A program made the translations under genes and the position numbers. 64,000 nucleotides of DNA from assembly GCF_001649575.2 (NCBI RefSeq), contig NC_051441.1, forward strand, positions 12,631,913-12,695,912. The letters are read 5' to 3'. Position 1 is the first letter of the stretch. Each line of letters opens with the position of its first letter. Below the pieces are notes generated by a model. It did not search any database. It saw only the letters and a list, made by a program, of their open reading frames with translations, and was not told the origin of the DNA. The DNA comes from Kryptolebias marmoratus. Lineage: Eukaryota; Chordata; Actinopteri; Cyprinodontiformes; Rivulidae. This document shows positions 37,681-49,570 of this stretch, in pieces.

Positions 37681-39764
37681 TACAGCACTCTGCTGCCACC
37701 TAGTGGACAAAAAGACACACTGCTACAGCACTACTACACCCCATGTTCAGTGGTGGGGTTTTATGGATAAGGATATCATTTCAAAAATATTTATGTCTAA
37801 TGAGACACTGTAAATACACCTATCCTCACATTTAAGAGGTTATGGAACAACCTTTAGCAGCTTTCTTTCCGGTTTTAGAGCTTTTAGTTTCTCTTTTTCA
37901 TTGTGAGGTATTTGTGCTGATATGTTGTGTTTGGGTTTCTGGAACTGTGAGCCGTTCCAGAAGTTTTTCTGTTTGTTCAGATGCAACTTTGCAAATTCTC
38001 CTTGGAAATAAGCTACACCTAATCAGTGTTTCTCTTTGTTTTCTAATCATATGATTATAAGCTTTAAATTTTTCCATGCAGAAACAAAAGCCTGTAGAGT
38101 CTGTATTTTTTTTTTTGTTTTTGTTTTTTGCTTGTTTGTTAAAAGGATTTTTAACCATTTGGCTAAGTGTTTCACACTCAATCGTTTGGATGAGCTTGCT
38201 GGGGCGTTTGGGAAGACAGCCAGCCATCTTAAATGTTTTCTCCTTGTGAATGAAATGTGTTGCTGCAGAACGACAGACTTCATTTCTCATCATTTCGAAA
38301 GATCATTTCTGATGTCTCCCCTGCTTAAACTTGCCATATATATATTTTCTTACAGAAGTTCTCAGACGTAGTAATGATCAGTTAATTGATTTGAAGGATC
38401 TGGTTTCTCTTTAAAAAATAGTTTTTAGTCTGTTTTTTTCCATTGTATCTTGTCTGAGTTTTGGATTCATTTAATAATTCACAGTGTAACAAGTTTTGTT
38501 TTGACCCAATGTCAATGGTCTGATACATAAAACATTATTATTGAATGATTCTCAAGGTGTGAGTGATTCTGCTTACTAAAATGCATCATCTGCCTGCTGA
38601 GAGAATCGATCTTGGTTGTTTACTGTCCTTATCTCTTTCTTTCTGGCTGTCTCATCTATCCTCACATCTATCCTCAACAATTACAGAGGCAATGGTTTTA
38701 AAAAGGAGAAGTAAAGTATAATTTACAACCTTAAAACTCTAAAAATGACTGAGGTATTGAGTGTTTCATTGAAAAGCATCCACAGGTTTGTGAGATGTTT
38801 TGCTCAAATGAACTCACACAGACACAGACAACTGCACGATTGCCCACCCTTCATAAATAAATCCCCTCTCCGAGTACTGTTATTATTATGGTCTGTCTGG
38901 CTCAGCCCAGGCGGTGATCTCTGAGCGAACTTGAGAGTGAAATCAGCAGCCGGCTGCGACGCGGCGCTCATGAAGGAGTCTGGAGAGCAGCCAGTTACTT
39001 TACACTTGTCAACAGCTGTAATGAAAGTGACCTTTTCCTTGGTGGCCCCTTTTTCATTAGCGGGGTCAAAGGTCGCCGCCCGGTGCTGGTTGCCTGTCGA
39101 TCCGAGGAGGCGGTTGGAGGAGGCTGAGGAATACAGAGAAGGAGAGATAAGGACTTGAGGGGAGGAGGGGGAACGCATCCAAGTCTAAATCCACACTCTG
39201 ATTTACTCGAGATCTCACTGTAGAAACAGAAAAATCCTTTAGACCGTGTGCTCAGTAAAGCTCAAAGCTCTGTCCTGACACAATTCACCTGTGACTCGTG
39301 TTCAACTTGTCTCTGCCCCCCCCCCAACTCTTTGTTTTCTGTTATGTCTCCACAACACAGATGTGGCCAGTGGAGTGAATGAAAGAAGAAGAAATCAGCC
39401 AGGATCCCCCCTCCTCCCCCAGATCCCTCTCACCCCGGCCTCTGGCACATGAAAGGGGCCGCGCAACACGACCGGCCGGCCGGTGGGGTGCATGCTATGC
39501 AAGGGCCCCAGACCCAGACACAACACAACACACACGGCTCTGCAGGCCACCACAGCTGGGCTGGAATGTGACCTGCTTCATACGTTAATGCCAGACAAGA
39601 GTCTGTGTGTGTGTGTGTGTGTGTGTGAATTACAAGTACAAAGATGGAAGGATGTCAACTAGAAAATAAGCACTCTCTGACAAATTGTCTGAAGGTTCTG
39701 CTTTCATTCAGCAGAAGAAAGACATAATAAAAAAAGACGAGCAGAAAATACATTCAGAATCAGT
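37681..39764. other. Intergenic between repeats and the wfikkn2 3' end
   Basis: The non-repetitive, GC-richer stretch 38900-39160 contains GGGTCAAAGGTCG (39063-39075), a DR1-like nuclear-receptor site. (TG)n lies at 39604-39627. No gene seen. Confidence 0.5.
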
Positions 39765-39770
39765 TTTATT
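39765..39770 (-). terminator. wfikkn2: Candidate wfikkn2 poly(A) signal
   Basis: AATAAA on the minus strand about 610 nt after the wfikkn2 stop. An ATTAAA at 40295-40300 is a nearer alternative. Which is used cannot be told from sequence. Confidence 0.35.
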
Positions 39771-40377
39771 CATCAACTAATCTAAGGTTTTCATGGATAA
39801 AAAACATGTTCTTTTTTTTTTTAAGTAATTAGATTCACAGAGATATATATTCAAACTATATAAATCCACTTGGCAAGGCCCTAAAAATGAGATACATAAA
39901 AATAAATATGACACACATGAGTTCCCGTACATATTCAGTGTTGTAAATGAAAACTGATTCCACAAAAAAAGGAACCAAAGAGCTTATTTGATTCTGGTGG
40001 ATAAACTGAGGCTTTGCATTGAATTCCTGTGAGCTGAGGAGCTTAGGACAGCTGTTACACAACGATAACATCAAGAACATATGCTAATCACATAAAAACG
40101 TCTAACTAAGTGAATAATATTAGTGTATAAAAGATTCAGAAAAAAAACTTAAAATACTTTGCACTGTAAATACTTTTTGACAAAAGATCTTTTGAGTGAG
40201 ATAGGAAATGAGAGAAAAAAACAAATATATAGCTTTATATATCTATGCATAGATATTAATAGATATATAAGAAAGAGAACGAAACATGACAGAGTTTAAT
40301 GATGTGTTTCTTGGCAGTGGGTTTGCCTGATGAGGTCACTGGAGCTTGGAGGAATCTGACACGCTGCAGCGCGCGCA

Positions 40378-43300
40378 TCACTGCGCTGTGGAGAAATCTT
40401 TAAGGAAATCACAGGTTTTCTTGTGGATGACTTCGCGCAGCTTCCGGATCCGGCGCGTGCTGGAGGAGCCCACGAAGCTGTCGGGCTGCAGGACGGCCAT
40501 GCCGTTGTGAACGTCCCCCATGATGATGAGCTGCCCGTCGGCGATGGTGATGTTAGGGCAGGGGCAGTTCCAGTCCATGTTCAGAAGAGTAACTTCCAGA
40601 GGCTCCTTCCCGAAGAACCTCAGGCCCATCTTCTCGTCCTTCAAGATTTCCTCCACGGTCACCAGAGCGTGGCCCGACTCCTGCTCCTCTGTCAGCTCGG
40701 TGACGTGTCCGAGGATCACAAAGTCACTCTTGCAGAAGCTGGTGACCATCTTGCCCCGGGGCTTGCATATCTTGCAGTTGTGGTTCTTCGGAAAGGGGCA
40801 CATCTCCTCGCAGGCCTCTTTGGACTCGAAGTTGTTCTCGTTGCCGCCGCAGCCTCCGAACACGAAGGACTGGCACTTTTCCAGGCTGCTGCTGTACGCC
40901 CAGCGGGGCTCGTAAGCCTTACAGGGACCTTGAAGGCTTGGCAGGCTGCAGGGCGCCGCCAGCTCCCCTCCACAGGACAGCATGCACGCTTCATAAGTGT
41001 CAAAATGGTTCTGGTTTTTGTTACACTGGCTGTAGGTAAAGGTGAAGCAATTGTTCCTCTTTGGTTCGTAGTACCAGCTTATGCTCTCTTCTCCGCAGTC
41101 ATCGGTGTCTGGACTCTTAAGGCACTCTGCGGCCGGGAAAGGCAGGTTGGTATTATTCCCCTCTACGCTTTTCCCCTTCTGCTCTCTCTTGATCACCGCC
41201 AGAGGAAAGTGCAACGACACACTTCCTCCGATGTTTCTGGCAGTGCACGTGTAGATCCCGGCGTCCTGAAGTTGGGCGTTGTATATAACCAGCTGGCCGA
41301 TGTTGGTCACCACCACATTCCCCCGCACATGATTGGGCCTCATTACGATGTTGTCTTTGCCCTTCAGCTGTTTCTCCCAGGTGATTTCTGGCTGGGGCTT
41401 TCCGGACACCTCACACAGGAAGCTGGCGGTCTCGCCCACGAACACGGTCTGTCTGGTGGGCCCGCTGTGGATGGCGGGAAGCTGAATGTCAGTTGGTATG
41501 GTGGTCTGCAGGGCGGTAGTGGGATGTAAGGTGGTCTCCATGGGGATTGGGCTGGTGTTTGGCCAGGACAGGTGATACCTGTAGGTAGATCAAATGAGAC
41601 AGTAAACCGGTGCCAGCTGAAGGGATAGTTCAGATCTTTTGAAGTGGGGTTTTGGGGGAACCGTTAATATCTTACTTGTTGTAGATAGCTCTTTGAACAA
41701 CATCAGTAAGGAGAAATAGAGTTAAAGGTATAGTTTAATTTTTAAAGTGATGTTCTGATATGCTAATAACTATTGATAACTATTGATTCAAAAATTACTA
41801 GAATATTAAAATCTGATCTGACTGATGAGCTAATGGCTAGTCATAGTGGGGACAAGACCAAAGGGGATTGCAGCTGTGTTAAAAAGATTCCAATCACCCA
41901 AAACTTGGAATTGTTCATACAAATTTTATATTGCTGTTGATTTAATGATGCACAGTTATTTACACAGAACTCTTTGGCTATTTATAAACACAAATAGTGG
42001 GAGCAGCAACTAGCAGTAGCACTTCCTTTGCAGCCTTCCAGCTGTAAAATTATAATCTTTCTTCTGGAATAATCATGTAATGTAAAACTGATGGCAGGGA
42101 AAGGTGTTAAAAAACAGCATTCACTTGAACCGCTTTGAAATTGTTGAGATTTGAACCATCTCTGTTTCTCCAAGCTGAGGGCCTTCAAAGAGTTATCTGC
42201 AACAAGTAAGACATTAACTGTACGTGACATTTACACTTCAAAAGATCTGATGTATTGCTTTAATTTCTAAGGCCACACACAGAACACACATTTTTTTCAG
42301 TCAGTTACAGTCAGATAATTGGTTTTATGTTGAGAACTTTACCTCATTAAATCAAAGAAATAAAATCTAAAGTACTTAACATGTTACCTGCAGGTGACCT
42401 CAGAGATTGAGATACCCTTGGAACAGGCCTCTGCGTCCATGTAGCACTTGTTATAATAAGTCATGCCGTCAGACGCACACGTGAAGTGGGGCTCTCTCTC
42501 ACAGCGGTCTCTGCACTTACAAACAGGCTGGCCGTCCCAGATGTCGCATTCGGAGCCCTGCTGAGAGCACATGAACTTGTCGCAGGTGGCGCCCCTCGGC
42601 ATGCCAATGGGACCCTTGCTGCCCTTGATGTCAATGTAGCGTGCCGCCACGCAGCTCCTGTTGCCGCAAACGTTGGGGCAGCACTTCTCAAAGCCCTCGC
42701 AGTCCTGAAGTTCAGCAAAGAGCAAACCAAAGAAATTTGGGCTTCAACCCAAAGCTAAATGAAATATGTGAACAGATTACAGTTTGTCACCCTTTACAGC
42801 TAAATGTTACCTGACCAAGTGTGCTGTAACTTTAAGTCCCAAGGCTTCTTAAAACGAATCATTTATGCGATTTTGGTCCGATTTGGTCCAGTGATTAGGT
42901 TAGCAGTGAGTACAGCATAATGTCTGAGGCCCCATCTACACTGCTCCATATGTTTTAATAAGGATTCTTTTGTTCTGTTCATACTTTTCTTTTTCTGTTT
43001 GCGCTATTCTTACCAAAACCCTGAAAAACTCAAGTAGTTCCATCAGAGAGTGAGAACATCCACATTAATAACATCTTAAAATACAGACCATTAGCTTGGA
43101 TTTAGGATGCTTTCCTTTTACCTTGGAAGTTGGAACTCAGATCTGAGAAGTCAGATCCGACTTTACTGAGTTCCAGTTGCAACTCAGAAAACCAGGAGAA
43201 AACATTTCAAGCACGAGTCAGCCATATTGGATCATGAGTCAAAATTCCAACTTTTGGGGTGGCGTTGATTTTAAAAAAATCCGACTTCTATTAAAAAAAG

Positions 43301-44194
43301 GAATTCAACATTAGATTTTTCCCAAACAAAAATAGCTTGTTGATTTTTTAAATACCGTGTACAACTTCCTCTCAGTTATTAACCATTTCAGCCCATGATC
43401 AAAGTTTACCGGAAACAGGAATATTTTTATTTTAAGAACATTTGGAGTAGTGTAGCTGGGCCTGAGACGACTCAGGTGCAACTTCTTTATTTGATTTTTT
43501 CTTCTATTATCTTTTCCAATTGAACCAAATAGAACAGGGCAGCAGTGATCAAATAAGTGTTTGTGCAACATTAAATCCAGTTCTAGTGTAGCACCAATCT
43601 ATTTTTTTGGTTTTCTGTCCAACGATTTTGGGCAGAAATGTCTGATCGAAACGCATGAAGCACCATGTTTCTGTTGCATTTGCTGGTGTTCATTTCACAA
43701 AACTTGATGTAAGCACAGTCAGGGAGTTTTCTGGAGTTATTTCTACAGTAACATTGTTTGCAGTGTATCCAGGCATTTCTATGCAGTTGTAACCATCTGG
43801 ATTATTTTAACAGACTTTTTTTTGCAGTGTATCGTTTTTATTTATTTGTTCAACAATTAATAAAAAAAACAATTTAATCCTGTACAAAAAAATCTCATCG
43901 CCATTTCAATAATTTTAAGATTTTTCACTCCTACAAACTACACAGACAGTGAACAGAGAGTGACAAAAGGAGACTCACCTGGTCGGATTCGCACTCGCGC
44001 ATGCAGGTGCTCATGGCATCCACCCACAGGTTGGGGTTCAGATCATTCGGACACATACCTGCGTGAGAATACACCACCTTGGCCACGGACATCAAAGGCA
44101 TCGCTGTCACAAGGCAGCTGTCCATGAAAAAGAAAATCAGATGAAACTGTCCGAGAAGGAACCAGATCCACCGGGGAAACAGCATCCACCACAT
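40378..44194 (-). CDS. wfikkn2: Wfikkn2, secreted WAP/follistatin/Ig/Kunitz/netrin protein
   Basis: Three coding exons on the minus strand, 44194-43979, 42704-42388 and 41578-40378, joined by clean GT-AG introns, give 577 aa (human 576). The protein is secreted and binds and inhibits GDF8/GDF11-type TGF-beta ligands. Domains in order: hydrophobic signal region within 1-38, WAP core with eight Cys (48-90), follistatin/Kazal with ten Cys (113-177), Ig domain (Cys233-Trp245-Cys289), Kunitz 1 (Cys330-380), Kunitz 2 (Cys388-438) and a netrin-like NTR module (Cys446-567). Lys398 sits at the P1 site of Kunitz 2, whereas Kunitz 1 has Gly340 there, so only the second looks able to inhibit trypsin-like proteases. 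N-glycosylation sequons lie at 185, 319 and 520. The start is the first in-frame ATG after an upstream in-frame TAG; Met4 is an alternative. The second intron interrupts Arg178 and contains a transposable element. It may be one of two teleost duplicates. Confidence 0.96.
41619..42264. mobile_element. Foldback/MITE element inside wfikkn2 intron 2
   Basis: The ends are imperfect inverted repeats sharing CAGATCTTTTGAAGTG exactly (left 41631-41646, its complement at the right end). Inner arms are also inverted: 'atatcttacttgttgtagatagctctttg' and 'caaagagttatctgcaacaagtaagac'. It fills about 646 of the 809 bp of the intron. No coding capacity, so it depended on another element to move. Confidence 0.7.
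42705..43978 (-). other. wfikkn2: wfikkn2 intron 1
   Basis: A phase-0 intron of 1,274 bp between the exon ending ...ESDQ and the exon starting DCEGFEK. It contains a dispersed repeat fragment at about 43101-43290 ('cttggaagttggaactcag', 'cagccatattggatcatgagtc') related to 20380-20600. Confidence 0.8.
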
Positions 44195-44689
44195 CTCCCA
44201 GCTCAGAGCGGACACCCCCCACAGTGAAAACAAAAAGCGAGAGGGAGAGGGCTGAAAATGCCACTGGTTTGACTCAAAAAGCTCCTAAATTAGCTGTTAG
44301 ATGAGATTAGATTAGATTAGATTAGATCCGTGCGTGCTGGCCCGGCCCCGATCTGGAAGAGTTCTCCCAGGTTTGAGGCTGCGGCGCGTAAAACCCCCCT
44401 CGGGGTCTGGCTACATGAGTTACAGTTCTCCCTGTCTACACGGACAGCAAATCCAAGCTGAGTTACAGTCATGATCAACTTTATTACAAAAGAAAAAAAA
44501 AAAGAAAAAAGTCAGCCGACAGTTTGGAGGCGCTGCTTCATGAAGAACTGAGCAGACACCTGTGCTTAAAGCTCCGGCAGCTTTAACCCTTAGCTTCCAG
44601 CCTCAAGAGGAGGGACATAACCAAACAGAACAAAACCCAATTGACTATAACTGAATTTTATACTTTAGTTTAGTTATTGTGTAGTTCAG
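44195..44689 (-). promoter_or_regulatory. wfikkn2: wfikkn2 5' UTR and promoter region
   Basis: Directly upstream of the start codon on the minus strand. It holds a (GATTA)n tract at 44305-44327 and moderately GC-rich DNA at 44325-44410. No TATA box was recognised and the start site is unknown. Confidence 0.4.
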
Positions 44690-45300
44690 TAGTTTTTAGC
44701 TCAATATCTCTAAAACTGACTGAGTTGTAAACATATTCGTATTCTCTCATATCAATCAGCTGTGGTGGCCATCTTGACTTGGGGGTAATTCTGAATATAA
44801 ATCGACATCCAGCGAATTTTTTCTGAGCGTTTCATTAAAATCCATCCTGTTGTTCGTGAGATTTTGTGCTAACAGACGTACAGGGTTGGTGCCAGCAATT
44901 AGTGCCAAAGTTATGGGCAAAAGTATTGTACAATGTGTAGATTTCAGAGTAAGAATTATCAGAGTTCATGCTCATCTACAGCCATGCCAAATTTGACCTC
45001 GATATTTGTAAAATTGGCTGAGTTACAGACATTTCTGTGTTTTGTAAGATCATGTGCCTGTCGCGGCCATCTTGTATTGGAGTGACTTCAAAAGTGAATC
45101 AGTTATAGGTGTATACCCACTGGTTGTTTTCTGAAAGTTTCATTAAATTCTGTCAAGTGGTTCAGGAGATATTTTGCTAACAGACTGCAAGTGTTCACAC
45201 CAGAAGTTTTAAAAACAGATCTTTAGTGATCAGTTAAGGGTTTCAGTATGTATTGGGAGTGACTCTCAGATACTACACAAACAAATGTAAACCTTTCAGA
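44690..45300 (+). mobile_element. 'gccatcttg' dispersed repeat, copy 4 (two units)
   Basis: Two units in tandem: 'agctcaatatctctaaaactgactga' with 'gtggccatcttgacttgg', then 'gatatttgtaaaattggctgag' with 'cgcggccatcttgtattgg', each ending near 'gctaacaga'. Confidence 0.75.
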
Positions 45301-45708
45301 TGTAAGGAGCTGAGTTCATTTCATCATCAGTTTAATATTTGCACCAAATAATGGGCTAATATTACCATATGTTGCTCAGGTCTGATATTAGATTAGGTTA
45401 AACTAATTTAAAGGATCAAACGTGTATCATTCAACAGACTGGAGGAACATTAAGCGGAGCATATTGCAGCGATAATACTCCAGAAAACACCGAGCTGCTA
45501 TCACAATATTGACTTCCAAGAAGTCACAAGTAGAACTTGAAGTCCTGCTGTGAAAAACTGCTTTTCTCCAAAAGGCGATTCCAGGAAGCGCTGCATAACA
45601 GAAGGCTTCAAACCAAAACAAGAGGCGGGTGGTGATGTGCTCCGTGTGACCAGAACAGAAAGAAAACACGTCAGCTAGTGTCGGTCAGACCGAGTGGCTT
45701 TCCTGATA

Positions 45709-46240
45709 TTAAAAGAATAGTTCGGTTAATGTCCAGCTCTGTGGGAAGACTACGAACGATTCATATTTTACCTGCTGTGGATAGCTCTTGAAATGGCCTC
45801 AGTTTGAAGAAATTAAGCTGAATTTTGACCCCAATACAGCCCAACGCAGTTCACAAAAATGCCAATATCATTCCTGCAGGAAGTTCCTCCATCTGCAGTA
45901 CGAGTGCTACAGCTAGCTGCTGCCGCTCCTGTATGTGTGTTTGAAATTGACCATAACATTTCATGTGAATAACTAATGCAAAACAGAGGGCAGAGTAAGG
46001 GTTTATCAGCCCGCGTTGGCATGAACTGCAACAAATTATTTGATTGGAGCTGTTTTAATCCACTCTGGTCTGGCAGCTGCTCCGACTAGCCGTCAGCTCA
46101 TCAATCCAGGCAGATTTAACTCCATTTCTTTCAACTGGGGAAGTTCAAAGAGCTGATTGCAGCAGGTAAGATATTAGTTGTTCAAAAACCTTTCTACAGA
46201 AACTAAAATAAGTAAAAAAAACTGAACTACCCCTTTAAAT
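45709..46240. mobile_element. Complete-looking foldback/MITE element
   Basis: Left end TTAAAAGAATAGTTCGGTT, right end (complement) TTTAAAGGGGTAGTTCAG. Inner inverted arms are 'ttttacctgctgtggatagctctt' and 'aagagctgattgcagcaggtaaga'. About 530 bp with no coding capacity. Confidence 0.7.
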
Positions 46241-47559
46241 TCTAATCTTTTTGTATTCATTTGAGGATTTCTTTCTCCTCTTATCTTGAATCCTACCTTT
46301 GCTGATTTACCAATGTGACATTTCCTGCTGAGGGACAAAAAAAAGTTTGTTTTTACTCTATTCTATTAGTTTTTATAAACCATTTGAAATATTAACATAT
46401 CAGACATTACAGAACCCAAAACAGAGCGGAGAGATAGTCATCCAAAAGCTCCTTTTTATTTTCATAAGACCAAGATTTAACGTGCTTCTTCTTCTCTGTG
46501 TTTTTAAGTGTTATTGTGTGTGTGACGGAGTGTAAATAGACGGCAGAGCTGGACTCCGTGCCTCCCGAGCCGAGCCTCCCGCTGTGCCGAATGAGGCCCA
46601 CTGCTCTTCTGTATGTTCTCAGGCTGCTCTGCCGTCCACACAGGAAAAACCCCCAAAAACCGAAAGCAAAGGTGGGCAAAGCTGATTACATAGCTGGTGT
46701 TGTGGATTATTTACATGAACTTCATTACAAAAAGAAAAAAAAGAAGAAAAGCAAAGTGGAAGGACTAACATACAAGTTCAATTGAATACAAATGTGCAAA
46801 CACGGTCAAGCTGTGTTTGCACTGTCTCCTCGCCCACTTGTCCCTCTCAGGCCCCCCACCCCTAACCTTCACCCCTCAAGACCCCACATTCCCAGCATAG
46901 TCGGCACTGGGGCTACAGGGCATGTCACATATTGATGTTGGGCTCCACGCGGGGCCTTCTCCCTCCCTCTCACTTTGCCGACAGCACATGTACCGTCTGC
47001 AGGACAGACACCTTGACTTTGACCTCCACTCCGCGCCCCTCGTCATGTCTGTGAGCTGCGCCGTGCACGTTCAGTGCATCGCTCGGTGTCGTTGCGGTGA
47101 TCTGTTGTTGGAAAAGCTTCCCAGTTTGAGGTGCGGTTATTTAGCAAATAATTTGTAAAACTGTAACTCCTGAGGATAAAACTTCATCTTAATTGGTTGC
47201 ACCGGTGCCATTGTTCCTCAGAATACAGACAATCTGAAGCTAAAAATGTACTTTTTTTTTAAGCTTAAAAAAAAAAAAATGAGATTAGCTCATCAAATAC
47301 AGTTCAAGCCCATTGGCTGTGCAGAACAGCTTGCATTATGGGATGTTGCTTTCCTCACATGAACTGCATATTTCAAATCCTTCCATATTTGTGTTGGATT
47401 CAACCTGACTGATGAGCCAAGACCCAACAGTAACAAATTAGAAAGTCTTTCAGTTTTGCCTCACTTACATGAAAAGGGTTTCAGTTTTATTTGCCTTTAA
47501 CAGATGGTTTAGTGATCACTCAACTTCTTTGATTTTGATTTATTGAACTGTTTTTAATA
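46241..47559. other. Intergenic, no gene seen
   Basis: Contains a perfect 10-bp hairpin, GTGCAAACAC (46794-46803) with its complement at 46813-46822. Open frames are not supported by any feature. Confidence 0.5.
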
Positions 47560-48020
47560 GATGTTGCCGATACATCAAAGTAGAAACACTTCAGTACAGA
47601 CAGAAGGTTCTGGTATTTACGTCAACATCTTTGGTTGTTGGCGAGCAGAAACAGTGGCAGTAGCAGCTAGCTGTGCCACTTCCGGTGCAAACTAGGCTGC
47701 TTCCAGCAGGAATATCTGAATATTTCTGCCTGAATAATCATGTCATGCCACATTCGCAGCGATCTAAAAGTTTATAAAATATTATTTGAACGAACTCCTA
47801 TAAACTTTTTGAGACTCGAGTTGGTTTAGGTCGACCGCAATCTACTTTGGTCTTGGCCCTGCTTGGACTAGCCATTAGCTCATCAATCTGGTCAGATTTA
47901 AAGTCTGTTTTGACAAGTTGAAGTCATTCAGAGAGCTTTCTAGAACAGGTAAGATGTTCATTGTTCATAACCTTCTCCCAGAACCACGCTTCAAAAGATC
48001 TGAACTATTCCTTGAAGATA
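47560..48020 (+). mobile_element. Foldback/MITE family copy
   Basis: 'gcagtagcagctagctgtgccacttcc', 'gcctgaataatcatgtcatg', 'agccattagctcatcaatctgg' and a right end 'cttcaaaagatctgaactattcctt' match the family. The left end is degraded. Confidence 0.65.
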
Positions 48021-48539
48021 AAAATATTCACTTCCATAACATTCACTGGGCTTTTTTTGCTTTTTCTTTTTGCCAAAGGAACTTCAGCTTTAATGGATGT
48101 CTTCATTTTGTGCACAATCTGCCCTGTTGTGGCTCTGATGAAGTCCAAACAGCTTAAAGGTTTTTTCTTAAATTTTCAAGCCTGATGAGCCTCAGCAGCG
48201 AGTTCAAGTCCTAAAAAGCGTGTTTTAGCTTCCCATGACAGACTATTAAATACCGTAAAGTATGTATAAATATATATATAATGAAACATCTCAAACATTA
48301 ACACACAGCTCATTTAAAACTGGAGCTTTTAAGTTTCTAAATGTGTAAATCTAATGTGGACACAAAGAGGGTTTGTGCACACTGAAATAAAGACAACTTA
48401 AACACTGATTGATGTGCATGAAACTTCAGTTTCGGCCCCGTTTTGAATGCTGGATGAGATGTTTTATGGGTTTAAGGAGAAGGCTGTGACCCAGTCTGTG
48501 ACACAGAGCCTGTCAGGGAACGGGCCCCCGCTCCTGTAC

Positions 48540-48754
48540 CTTGCCCCTCCAGCTCTGAAAGGCTCTTAAGAGCTTCCTGAGAGCGAGAGTCCACGGCGTC
48601 TCGGGCCCATGATGGAGGCCTGGGAAGCTGGTCCGAGACAATGAAGGTGTTATGGCCGTTCGTGCTAAGCTTATTATGAGCGTCTCGCTCCGGAACAAAG
48701 GAGAGGGACACATCCCGCCACAGCAGGGCCCTAAGCCGATCCCTCAGCCTCAGT
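48540..48754 (-). other. Candidate orphan exon
   Basis: On the minus strand a plausible acceptor (pyrimidine-rich tract ending GTCTAG, AG at 48756-48755) opens 215 bp that stay in one open frame and end at CAAG|GTACAG (donor GT at 48539-48538). The frame has mixed, protein-like composition (for example RDVSLSFVPERDAHNK, then QEALKSLSELEGQ) and GC-rich third positions. I recognise no family. It lies between wfikkn2 and ankrd40, both on the same strand. It could equally be a conserved non-coding element. Confidence 0.25.
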
Positions 48755-49234
48755 CTAGACACAAAACACTGGACAGGCACGCAGAAGTGCATGCACAGAC
48801 ACATCGCTTTGCTCTTGGTTTCGTATTAAACCCCACTCATGCAATATCTGCAGATTACAGACTGTCCGAATTGCCCCACGAACACGGCCTGCATTCGTTT
48901 CGCTGATGACGTTCAAGCTTTCCATGATAAAAGACAGCCAGTATGATCAAAACCTAGGTGCTGTTTATGTTCTTTAAATGAGAGCGGGAACATGTCGGAT
49001 AACAGAATGTACGACTGCAGCTTGTTGTGAGAATGAAGGTGAATGGAGAGGCCAAACTCCAGCTGGACGGAGCAACAACACCAAGTTGTGGTTCCACGAA
49101 TCCTTCCGATCAGGATCTAACTGACGCTCTACAGAGAAATATGAAGCAGTGACTGAGAGGCTGGATTCAGGGACAGAACGCTGACTGCAGTTAAACTCTT
49201 GGTTTCCTGGGTTGTTTTTGGTACTTTTTTTGCA

Positions 49235-49570
49235 GTCTATCTACTTCTGCAGACTTTTACTACTTTCAGCTACCGTTTTGTTACTTTTAACTTCAGGTAG
49301 CCTTTTGATACTTTTAGCTTCGAGCCATATTTCCTATTTTTAGCTTTTAGTTACCGTTCTGTTACATTTAGCTACCTTTTTGCTCCTTTTGGCTAGTTTC
49401 TTTTTACTTTTTAACATTTAGCAAACCTCTTGCTACCTTTAGCTTTTAGCTATAATTTTGCTGCTTTTAGCTAGTGTTCTGCCTCATTTAAGTTTCAGCT
49501 ACACTACTACTTTTAGCCTTTAGCTAGCACTTTGCTGTTTTATCCTGTGTTTTGCTGTTTTTAGCTGTAA
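49235..49570. repeat. TTTTAGCTAC-type minisatellite, copy 2
   Basis: At least ten diverged units of 'tgctacttttagcttttagctac' type over about 330 bp, followed by 'cagcattcaatcagctctcagcattc'. Same family as 36264-36420. Confidence 0.7.

Noticed and set aside
39471..39484. 14-bp palindrome ACCGGCCGGCCGGT
   Set aside because: A short GGCC-repeat palindrome, expected from local GC-rich composition, with no other support.
40423..41529. 368-codon plus-strand ORF
   Set aside because: Complement shadow of wfikkn2 exon 3, which carries all the family domains on the minus strand.
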